Assembly (NCBI GenBank): GCA_963660485.1
Contig: CAVKYH010000029.1
Location: 1 to 24,836, forward strand
From: UBA6398 sp963660485
GTDB taxonomy: Bacteria > Bacteroidota > Bacteroidia > Bacteroidales > Bacteroidaceae
Direction of reading: 5' to 3'
DNA: 24,836 bases
Shown here one piece after another: positions 7,914-13,933 of this stretch (positions within the stretch are counted from its first letter, which is position 1; each line of letters begins with the position of its first letter). The notes beneath the pieces were generated by a model. That model did not search any database, was not told where the DNA came from, and saw only the letters and a program-made list of their open reading frames with translations. The translations under genes were made by a program, and so were the position numbers.

Positions 7914-9698
7914 TCAGATTTTTGCTGCGTCCTGCACCCGCTGCATTACCCTCAGGAAATTTCCTCCCCATATCAGCGCCATATCATCTTCGCTATAGCG
8001 TTTGCGCAGAAGGCGTTTTGTGATGTTTATCATCTCTGCCGCCGAAGCAATGCCCGGCACTCCGCCGTCGCCGTCAAAGTCGGAACCGATGCCGGCGTGT
8101 TCTATTCCCGCAACCTCTATTATATGTTCAAGATGAGCCATTGCGTCGAGCACGGTAGCCTTTCCGTCGCGCCTCAGAAAGCCTTCGTAAAAAGTTACCT
8201 GCGCCACGCCGCCGTTTTTGCGCAACGCCCGCAGTTGTTCATCGGTAAGATTTCGCGGGTGATCGCACAACGCACGCGCCGAAGCATGGCTGCAAACAAT
8301 GGGAAGGCTGCTGATTTCCATAGCGTCGTAGAAACTTTTTTCGCCGCCGTGAGACAAATCAACCATAATGCCGCAACGGTTCATTTCGTGTATCACCTGT
8401 TCGCCATACTTACTGACACCGCCGTGCTCATTACGCGTTTTGGCAGCCGAATCACAGATATCGTTGTCCCCGTTATGGCACAAGGTGATATACACAACGC
8501 CTTCGCGAGCATAACGTTCCACATTTGAAATATCTTTGGCCAAAGCATATCCGTTTTCGATAGCTTTCATTATTGCGTGTCTGCCTTGCCGTTTAAGCCG
8601 CATCAAGTCTACCGGAGTCCGCGCCAGTTCTACGCCGTTGGCTTCGCCCACCATTTTGTCTATCTTGGCTAATAAATCGTCGGCCATGCGCGTTGCAGCG
8701 GCAAGGCCTTCGTTGTCGCGCGCGCCCTGCGGTATATACGCCGCCATTATCGAGGCATCAAGCCCGCCTTCTTCCATTTTGTGGAGATCAACGAGTATCT
8801 TGGGGTCGCGCCGCCGTATATCGATGCCCTGGGAAAAGAACATCGGAGTATCGCAATGCGTATCGAGTGTGAGATGTGAGGCATGGAATTTACGCGCCTT
8901 GCGGTAAACGTCTGCTTCATCTACTATCCAGCAGAAAATCTTGTCTACCTTGTTTTCTTCGTCTCCCGCAAAACATTCCGGATGCCATTGAACGCCGAGC
9001 ACAGGCTTGAATTCCGTGCTTTCAACCGCCTCGATTATTCCGTCGGGAGCCTTTGCCGAAATCTTCAAATGCTCTCCAGGCAAAGAAACCGCCTGATGAT
9101 GAAACGAATTCACATATATTTTTTCGGCGTTATAGATTTTGTGAAGCAAAGTGTCCGGCAAAATTTCCACCGAATGCGTGGGAGTATTGCGTGCTGCGGT
9201 TTGTGAATGCCGCAAAAGCGTGTTGGATTCTTTTTGCGAGTATATATCCTGAAATATATTGCCTTTAAGCGCAAGCGCAAGCGTTTGAATTCCCCGGCAT
9301 ATGCCGAGGAGGGGAATTTGTCTGTCGTATGCAAGACGCGTTATGAGCAATTCAAATTTATCACGTTCGGCATTGATTCCACCAAGACCTTGCTGCGGTT
9401 CTTCGCCGACAAACAACGGATTTATATCAGCCCCGCCCGAAAGAATGAGAGCGTCTATTCGCGCAAGAGTATTGAGAATAGTCTGCACATCATCGGTCGG
9501 AGGTATAACGAGCGGCACTCCCCCTGCCTTTTCCACGCTTTTATAATACGCTTTGGCAAGTTTCTCTGTATCGTCGTCGCTATTAGCCGTGATTCCCACA
9601 ACAGGGCGCTCCTTTATATTGGGAAACGCGGAATTGATACGGCTATATGCGCCGTCTATATCAAATGCGGGGGTATCACAAAGGCTTACAGTTTCCAT
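7914..9698 (-). CDS. Fusion of a C26 gamma-glutamyl hydrolase-like domain and an M19 dipeptidase domain
   Basis: This 594-residue protein joins two enzyme families. Residues about 30-265 are a class I glutamine amidotransferase-like hydrolase of the C26/PuuD group, with nucleophile C134 in LLGICRGIQ and the dyad H239/E241 in GVQWHPE. Residues about 275-594 are a membrane-dipeptidase (M19) domain: H281 and D283 (DTHCDTP), E310 (EEGG), H450 (DLSHGG), H471 (CSHASARAL) and D540 (GSDFDG). All expected catalytic and zinc ligands are there. I see no signal peptide, so it should be cytoplasmic. One reading is stepwise breakdown of gamma-glutamyl peptides: the first domain cuts the gamma-glutamyl bond and the second splits a dipeptide. 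This substrate is inferred. The stop of the preceding DUF4491 gene touches its ATG (TAAATG). Confidence 0.92.
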   Translation of the reverse strand: METVSLCDTPAFDIDGAYSRINSAFPNIKERPVVGITANSDDDTEKLAKAYYKSVEKAGGVPLVIPPTDDVQTILNTLARIDALILSGGADINPLFVGEEPQQGLGGINAERDKFELLITRLAYDRQIPLLGICRGIQTLALALKGNIFQDIYSQKESNTLLRHSQTAARNTPTHSVEILPDTLLHKIYNAEKIYVNSFHHQAVSLPGEHLKISAKAPDGIIEAVESTEFKPVLGVQWHPECFAGDEENKVDKIFCWIVDEADVYRKARKFHASHLTLDTHCDTPMFFSQGIDIRRRDPKILVDLHKMEEGGLDASIMAAYIPQGARDNEGLAAATRMADDLLAKIDKMVGEANGVELARTPVDLMRLKRQGRHAIMKAIENGYALAKDISNVERYAREGVVYITLCHNGDNDICDSAAKTRNEHGGVSKYGEQVIHEMNRCGIMVDLSHGGEKSFYDAMEISSLPIVCSHASARALCDHPRNLTDEQLRALRKNGGVAQVTFYEGFLRRDGKATVLDAMAHLEHIIEVAGIEHAGIGSDFDGDGGVPGIASAAEMINITKRLLRKRYSEDDMALIWGGNFLRVMQRVQDAAKI

Positions 9699-10010
9699 TT
9701 ACTTCTTTTCATCGAATTTATATCGCCGCTTAGGGTTACGCGGAAACCACCCGCGCTCCACGCGCTGCTCTTGTTCGAAGAGTTCCTTGATTGCCCAAAA
9801 AGCAGAAAAGGAAAAAACTCCAAGGATAGAGCTTATCATGATATTTTCAACAAATATAGCTCCAACGAGAGCAGCTATGCCGGCAACCAAATAAATCCAC
9901 CACGGGCGCGTACCGAAATAGTATTCTGTTTTAATGACTATCGGGTGAAAAATTCCGATTATAATAAATGTAGAGATGCCTATCAGCAGGCCTTCAAAGT
10001 TCAAAGACAC
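9699..10010 (-). CDS. DUF4491 family small membrane protein
   Basis: A 103-residue protein with three hydrophobic helices (LLIGISTFIIIGIFHPIVI; WWIYLVAGIAALVGAIFV; MISSILGVFSFSAFWAI) and a basic C-terminal tail (RGWFPRNPKRRYKF). The N-terminal NFEGLLIG, the HPIVIKTEYYFG core and the ELFEQEQRVERGWFPRNPK tail match what I remember of DUF4491, a family of unknown function common in Bacteroidetes. It lies 30 nt behind the Lrp-type regulator, and its TAA abuts the ATG of the fusion hydrolase, so the genes should be co-transcribed. Confidence 0.88.
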   Translation of the reverse strand: MSLNFEGLLIGISTFIIIGIFHPIVIKTEYYFGTRPWWIYLVAGIAALVGAIFVENIMISSILGVFSFSAFWAIKELFEQEQRVERGWFPRNPKRRYKFDEKK

Positions 10011-10040
10011 TTGCGTGCGGGATTTGATTGGTTTGAAATA

Positions 10041-10514
10041 TTAGTCTGATTCAATGGCAAGCGGTTTGTCAATGCTTTGCTCCAACGAAATCAGAGTTTC
10101 GGTTGACGTTACGCCCACGATTTTCTGTATCTGATGATTCAGAAGCTCCATAAGATGCGTATTGTCGCGTGCGTAAAGTTTTATAAGCATAGTGTAGGAC
10201 CCCGTTGTGAAATGACATTCCACCACTTCGGGTATTTTGGAAATCTGATCTACCACACTCTGGTAACGCGAACCCTTGTCGAGACAAATTCCGACGAACG
10301 TACACGTAAGATATCCCACTGACTGCGGATTTACATCGTATCTCGAACCCGTAATAACGCCGTTTTCTATCATTTTAAGCACGCGCTGATGCACTGCAGC
10401 GCGAGACATTTGACACACCTTTGCCACATCTTTCAAAGGTACGCGGGCGTCGCGACCAATTATGCTAAGTATTTTGCGATCACTGTTGTCTATTCTCTTC
10501 TGTTTAGTTTTCAT
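10041..10514 (-). CDS. Lrp/AsnC-family transcriptional regulator
   Basis: The 157-residue protein has the normal Lrp/AsnC length. The N-terminal winged helix-turn-helix spans about residues 8-65 (IDNSDRKILSIIGRDARVPLKDVAKV, SRAAVHQRVLKMIENGVI). A C-terminal RAM-type alpha/beta ligand and oligomerisation domain follows (VVECHFTTGSYTMLIKLYARD). Such proteins sense amino acids or related small molecules and form dimers to octamers on DNA. As first gene of the five-gene unit it probably controls its own operon, which encodes peptide-hydrolysing enzymes; an amino acid or dipeptide ligand would fit, but this is inference. The leader from the -7 box to the ATG is about 70 nt. Confidence 0.94.
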   Translation of the reverse strand: MKTKQKRIDNSDRKILSIIGRDARVPLKDVAKVCQMSRAAVHQRVLKMIENGVITGSRYDVNPQSVGYLTCTFVGICLDKGSRYQSVVDQISKIPEVVECHFTTGSYTMLIKLYARDNTHLMELLNHQIQKIVGVTSTETLISLEQSIDKPLAIESD

Positions 10515-10585
10515 GGATCAAAGACTGTTTTGTTTGTTAATATATTTCTTGCATTTCATTGTGTATGCGCGGTTTTGTTTATTCG

Positions 10586-10593
10586 CAAAGATA
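10586..10593 (-). promoter_or_regulatory. -7 box before the lrp-type operon
   Basis: The minus strand reads TATCTTTG, a full match to TAnnTTTG, 71 nt before the start codon. No clear TTG is found about 20 nt upstream of it, so the promoter is only moderately supported. The remainder of 10515-10800 shows no gene I believe in. Confidence 0.5.
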
Positions 10594-10752
10594 TAAATTT
10601 TCTTTCTAATGATTGTTGTTTGTGATAGAAATATGCTCAAATCGGCGCAAATAGTTTGTTTTTTGCAAGCGAAAAGCGACATATTGAAATATTCTCGTTG
10701 CTTTTCTGCTTTCCCGTGCCGCAATATCGTTTCTCTCTTTGCCTGCAATATA

Positions 10753-10783
10753 AAAAGAGGACCCTACTTTCGTAAAGTCCTTT
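10753..10783 (-). terminator. Terminator behind tRNA-Arg
   Basis: Read on the minus strand, AGGAC pairs with GTCCT, enclosing a smaller CTTT/AAAG stem, followed by CTTTTTATA. It lies about 20-50 nt behind the 3' end of the tRNA gene. Confidence 0.65.
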
Positions 10784-10803
10784 CTGCATTGTTTTTTCTT
10801 GGG

Positions 10804-10877
10804 TGATCTGGAAGGGATTCGAACCCTTGACCCACAGCTTAGAAGGCTGTTGCTCTATCCAGCTGAGCTACCAGACC
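10804..10877 (-). tRNA. tRNA-Arg(UCU)
   Basis: The minus strand folds into a standard cloverleaf of 74 nt. The acceptor arms GGTCTGG and CCAGATC pair with one G.U; the D arm is GCTC/GAGC; the anticodon stem ACAGC/GCTGT holds the loop CTTCTAA with anticodon TCT; the T arm contains GGTTCGAATCC. The discriminator is A, and CC but not a full CCA follows in the genome. Confidence 0.96.
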
Positions 10878-10897
10878 TTTCGTTCGGTTTCGTGGCG

Positions 10898-10928
10898 CGA
10901 AGTTACTGCATTTTTTTATTTTACGCAA
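10898..10928 (-). promoter_or_regulatory. Promoter of tRNA-Arg
   Basis: On the minus strand TTG (10926-10928) and TAACTTCG (10898-10905, one mismatch to TAnnTTTG) are 20 nt apart, 21 nt before the mature tRNA end. The stretch 10929-11178, up to the next promoter, shows no gene or clear structure. Confidence 0.7.
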
Positions 10929-11178
10929 TATATCGGCCTAAATTATTGGGCAAAAGCAGAATGTTATCAGCAAAAATCACATCTATGACAGTTCGTTTTC
11001 ATTTAAGGATCTGCTTGGATTTTACAGAAACACATCCGAAAATCTTTTTTATAACGAAAAAAACCGTCACTATCTGTTGGGGTAATAATTGAAACGTGCA
11101 AAGACGAAAAATTATAATATATAAGGATAAAAAGAATGCTTGTTTTGTGGAGGGTTTGCTAAAAAAATTGTTTCTGCA

Positions 11179-11210
11179 TTGGGGCGATTCGGATTAATTC
11201 CATAACTTTG
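11179..11210 (+). promoter_or_regulatory. Promoter of tRNA-Val
   Basis: TTG (11179-11181) and TAACTTTG (11203-11210) are separated by 21 nt, and the tRNA begins 10 nt after the -7 box. This is the clearest promoter in the window and fixes the consensus used for the others. Confidence 0.85.
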
Positions 11211-11220
11211 CATCACAAAT

Positions 11221-11295
11221 AGGGGCGTAGCCCAGTTGGTTTAGAGCGCTGCAGTCACATTGCAGAGGTCATCGGTTCGAGCCCGATCGTCCCTA
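11221..11295 (+). tRNA. tRNA-Val(CAC)
   Basis: The acceptor arms AGGGGCG and CGTCCCT pair with one G.U. The anticodon stem CTGCA/TGCAG holds the loop GTCACAT with anticodon CAC, which reads GUG. The T arm is ATCGG/CCGAT around TTCGAGC. The D stem GCCC/GAGC contains a C.A mismatch, and position 32 is G, which is unusual. No CCA is encoded. Confidence 0.9.
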
Positions 11296-11301
11296 CAAAT
11301 T

Positions 11302-11338
11302 AAATCCCGCCTGAAAAGACGGGATTTGTTGTTTTTAT
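11302..11338 (+). terminator. Terminator behind tRNA-Val
   Basis: AAATCCCG (11302-11309) pairs with CGGGATTT (11320-11327) and is followed by GTTGTTTTTATTT. It lies 16 bp from the end of the convergent sufD gene and may serve both directions, although the minus-strand side lacks a strong T-run. Confidence 0.85.
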
Positions 11339-11353
11339 TTCCATATGCTTTTT

Positions 11354-12697
11354 TCAGCAGGCGTTACAGTTTGTGCAGGCTGTGATTTCCCCGCGAAAGC
11401 GTTTTTCCACGAGTCTTGCTATTCTGTCCTTCAACGGCGGGAGGGATATATGCGCCAGCACTTCGTCAACAAAGGCATATTCGAGCAACAGGCGCGCTTC
11501 TTTTTCAGACACTCCGCGCTGCTGCATGTAGAACATCGCCGCATCGTCGAGTTGCCCTACGGTGGAGCCGTGATTGCATTTCACATCGTCGGCATAGATT
11601 TCAAGCATCGGCTGCGAAAACATGCGTGCCGTAGAACTGACACAGAGATTGGCGTTGGTTTCCTGCGACTCCGTTTTTTCGGCACCCTCACGCACGAGCA
11701 CCTTGCCGGCAAATGCGCCCACCGATTCGCCGTCTACTACGTATTTGTAGAGCACATTGCTGCGACACTCCCCCACTTTATGGTCAATCAATGCGTTGGT
11801 GTCGACATGCTGTGCGCCATCGGCGAGAGCAAAACCGTAGGCGTCGATTTCCGCACCTGTTCCTTCGAGCGACACCTCAAGTTTGTTGCGCGTGAGTCCG
11901 CCGTGAAGCGTCATGTTGTTTACCAAAACTTTGCTTCCCGCCTGCTGTCTTACGTAGCAGTTCGAGAACCGTTTGTTTTTCAGCAGAGTTTGTTCGAGTG
12001 TATACAGTTGCACTTGCGAATTCCTGCCGGCAAAGACTTCCACCACTTCGGTTGTAAGGAAATTCCTGTCGTCGGCGTCGTGATCGCAAAAGAGCAGGGA
12101 GATGCGTGCTCCCTCTTCGGCTATCACAAGCACGCGGCGGTTTGCCATCATGTCCACATCGGAACGGAGGATATTGATTACCTGCACCGTGCGCTCCACT
12201 TCCACGCCGCGGGGCACGTATACCACGAGGCAGTCCTGGGCAAACATTGTGTTGAGAGCCGTTATGGCGTCTTTTTTCACGTTTGCCGCCGCGCCGTAGT
12301 AGGTTTCAGCCACTGGGCCATGGGTTTTCGCAAAATTGGCAAGCGAGCCTATGAAAACGCCGTTGGGCAGCGGGGCGCGCGGAACGTGTTTCTCGCAAAA
12401 CGAATCGTTTTCCACGAAATACAGCGACGTTGACATATTGGGCACATTGCAGCGGAAAACTTCATAGGGGTTCACCGGAAATTCCACACGGCGAATGTTT
12501 AGCCCGTAGTCGGGAGCAAAAGCCTCGCACACGTCGGTATATTTGTATTGCTCCACCTTTTGCGACGGCAGTCCTTTGGCATTGTATGCGTCGAAAGCCT
12601 TGTCGCGCCGCGAGTTGAGCACATCGCACGAATGTTGGCAGATGTCGTTGCGGCTGGAGCGGTAGATTTCGGAATATTGAAGCGAGCTGTGGTTCAT
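11354..12697 (-). CDS. sufD: SufD, Fe-S cluster scaffold subunit
   Basis: A 447-residue SufD. It forms the SufBC2D complex in the cytoplasm, where Fe-S clusters are built before transfer to target proteins. The N-terminal helical SufD part (QKVEQYKYTDV) is followed by the beta-helix core (VVYVPRGVEVERTVQVINI, FAGRNSQVQLYTLEQ). The C-terminal signature KCNHGSTVGQLDD contains H376, which corresponds to the essential histidine of E. coli SufD, then YMQQRGVSEKEARLLL, where SufC docks. Its ATG overlaps the sufC stop as ATGA. The tail is Cys-rich (ACTNCNAC), which I have not seen stressed for this family. No sufS or sufB gene follows: the next gene is a convergent tRNA. Confidence 0.95.
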   Translation of the reverse strand: MNHSSLQYSEIYRSSRNDICQHSCDVLNSRRDKAFDAYNAKGLPSQKVEQYKYTDVCEAFAPDYGLNIRRVEFPVNPYEVFRCNVPNMSTSLYFVENDSFCEKHVPRAPLPNGVFIGSLANFAKTHGPVAETYYGAAANVKKDAITALNTMFAQDCLVVYVPRGVEVERTVQVINILRSDVDMMANRRVLVIAEEGARISLLFCDHDADDRNFLTTEVVEVFAGRNSQVQLYTLEQTLLKNKRFSNCYVRQQAGSKVLVNNMTLHGGLTRNKLEVSLEGTGAEIDAYGFALADGAQHVDTNALIDHKVGECRSNVLYKYVVDGESVGAFAGKVLVREGAEKTESQETNANLCVSSTARMFSQPMLEIYADDVKCNHGSTVGQLDDAAMFYMQQRGVSEKEARLLLEYAFVDEVLAHISLPPLKDRIARLVEKRFRGEITACTNCNAC

Positions 12698-13446
12698 TGT
12701 GCGAGTTCTGCTTTTATCCAGTCGAATCCGCGTTCTTCTATCTCGTCGCCGAGGGCGGAATTGCCTGTTCTCACGATTTTTCCGTTTATCATCACGTGCA
12801 CAATGTCGGGTTTCAGATAGTCGAGCATGTGTTGGTAGTGGGTTATAACTATTGCGCTCGTTTCGGGAGTGCGCAGTTTGTTGAATCCCTCTGCCACAAT
12901 TCTCAATGCGTCCACATCGAGTCCGGAATCGGTCTCGTCGAGTATAGCCAGTTTAGGCTCAAGCATAGCCATTTGGAATATTTCGTTGCGTTTGCGTTCG
13001 CCGCCGCTGAAACCTTCGTTCACACTGCGGTTGGCAAGTTTGCTGTCGAGCTCCACAATCTTGCGCTTTTCGCGCATTAGTTTGAGAAAATCGGCTGCAT
13101 TCATGGGTTCGAGCCCCATATACTTGCGTTTGGCATTTATGGCAGCTCTCATGAAATTCACCATACTCACTCCGGGAATTTCCACCGGCTGCTGAAACGA
13201 CAGGAATATGCCTTCGTGGCTGCGGGCATCGGGAGCAAGGGCGAGTATGTCCTTGCCGTTGAATTCCACCGAGCCTTCGGTTACTTCATAGGCGGGGTTT
13301 CCGGCAAGCACATTGCTGAGCGTGGATTTGCCGCAGCCGTTGGGGCCCATCAGGGCATGCACTTCGCCGTCGTTTATAGTGAGGTCAACGCCCTTGAGTA
13401 TTTCCTTGTCTGCCACACGGGCGTGAAGATTGCGTATCTTTAGCAT
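12694..13446 (-). CDS. sufC: SufC, Fe-S assembly ATPase
   Basis: A 250-residue ABC-type ATPase that drives conformational change of the SufBC2D scaffold. Walker A is GPNGCGKST (residues 34-42), the Q-loop lies in FLSFQQP, the signature is FSGGERKRNEI, Walker B with the catalytic Glu is LAILDETDSGLD, and the H-loop is VITHYQH. The PVEIPGVSMVNFMR segment is typical of SufC rather than transport ATPases. It is the first gene of its transcript, although in many Bacteroidetes sufB precedes it; here about 490 bp of non-coding DNA and then the terminator of the next gene lie upstream. It overlaps sufD by 4 nt. Confidence 0.96.
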   Translation of the reverse strand: MLKIRNLHARVADKEILKGVDLTINDGEVHALMGPNGCGKSTLSNVLAGNPAYEVTEGSVEFNGKDILALAPDARSHEGIFLSFQQPVEIPGVSMVNFMRAAINAKRKYMGLEPMNAADFLKLMREKRKIVELDSKLANRSVNEGFSGGERKRNEIFQMAMLEPKLAILDETDSGLDVDALRIVAEGFNKLRTPETSAIVITHYQHMLDYLKPDIVHVMINGKIVRTGNSALGDEIEERGFDWIKAELAQ

Positions 13447-13498
13447 AGCTTTTCTGTGTTAGCGTCCGCCGTGGGGCGGGCGTCGTTTCATTTGTGTG

Positions 13499-13506
13499 CA
13501 AAGATA
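13499..13506 (-). promoter_or_regulatory. -7 box of the sufCD transcript
   Basis: The minus strand reads TATCTTTG, 52 nt before the sufC ATG. The leader holds a GC-rich hairpin (GCCCGCC against GGCGGAC on the minus strand). No clear -33 TTG is visible. Confidence 0.55.
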
Positions 13507-13586
13507 ACCATTTATTCCCTACTATCCCCGATTTGGAGCAAAGGCATTGATTTTACAGCCTCAAGATTGCGATGCGCAACGCCAGG

Positions 13587-13616
13587 CATGCCGCATTTTC
13601 CGTGCTTTGCGGCATG
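13587..13616. repeat. Perfect inverted repeat upstream of sufC
   Basis: CATGCCGCA (13587-13595) and TGCGGCATG (13608-13616) are perfect 9-bp arms 12 nt apart, without a T-run on either side. They could be an operator or a remnant of a mobile end. The rest of 13507-13653 shows nothing recognisable. Confidence 0.5.
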
Positions 13617-13653
13617 TGGATTTGGGGGCATCCGACCATGGAAAAATTACAAG

Positions 13654-13738
13654 GCATCTAATTTTTACGAGATGCGTCGGAATTTAAATTAGATGCGTCG
13701 GAATTTAAATTTGGTGGCCCGGAGTTTTTGCAATAAGC
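13654..13738. repeat. 21-bp modular intergenic array, copy C
   Basis: Modules at 13670-13690 and 13691-13711 are identical (AGATGCGTCG + GAATTTAAATT); the next, 13712-13732, is TGGTGGCCCG + GAGTTTTTGCA. The array matches copy D (21573-21663) over about 68 bp and lies between the second giant gene's terminator and sufC. Confidence 0.88.
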
Positions 13739-13810
13739 GTTGTTGTTTTTACTATTGTTTATCAGGTATTTACAAATGGGACTTGTCGGGGCAATTTTTC
13801 CGCATGGCAT
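13739..13810. repeat. Duplicated non-coding 3' flank, copy 2
   Basis: The minus strand of this stretch aligns to 3424-3495 without gaps, and the distance from the terminator hairpin to ATGCCATG is 43 and 44 nt in the two copies. It is thus an inverted copy of the flank of the first giant gene. Confidence 0.7.
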
Positions 13811-13855
13811 AACTCTGTTTTCAACCCCCAAAAACTCACTTTGGGACATAAAAAG

Positions 13856-13889
13856 AACCGCCGCAGTTCTGTTGCGAACTGCGGCGGTT
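13856..13889 (-). terminator. Rho-independent terminator of the second giant gene
   Basis: A perfect 14-bp stem (13856-13869 with 13876-13889) has a 6-nt loop; on the minus strand CTTTTTA follows. The stem sequence is almost identical to the terminator at 3346-3379. Confidence 0.92.
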
Positions 13890-13933
13890 GATAGTTGTAT
13901 GGTTTATATCCTTATTAAAGGATTACCATAGGT

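Noticed and set aside
7908..7971. Longer start of the cyclase gene at 7971
   Set aside because: It would overlap the upstream fusion gene by 58 nt and put a charged, unconserved stretch before the membrane helix.
7183..7998. A 271-codon plus-strand open frame
   Set aside because: It is opposite the cyclase gene, with a low-complexity Cys/His-rich translation and no family.
10799..11092. A plus-strand frame reading LEGIRTLDPQLRRLLLYPAEL
   Set aside because: This is the well-known false protein produced by translating the antisense strand of a tRNA gene, here tRNA-Arg.
11345..12433. A 362-codon open frame on the plus strand
   Set aside because: It lies fully antisense to sufD, whose family motifs are intact, and its translation shows no known domain.
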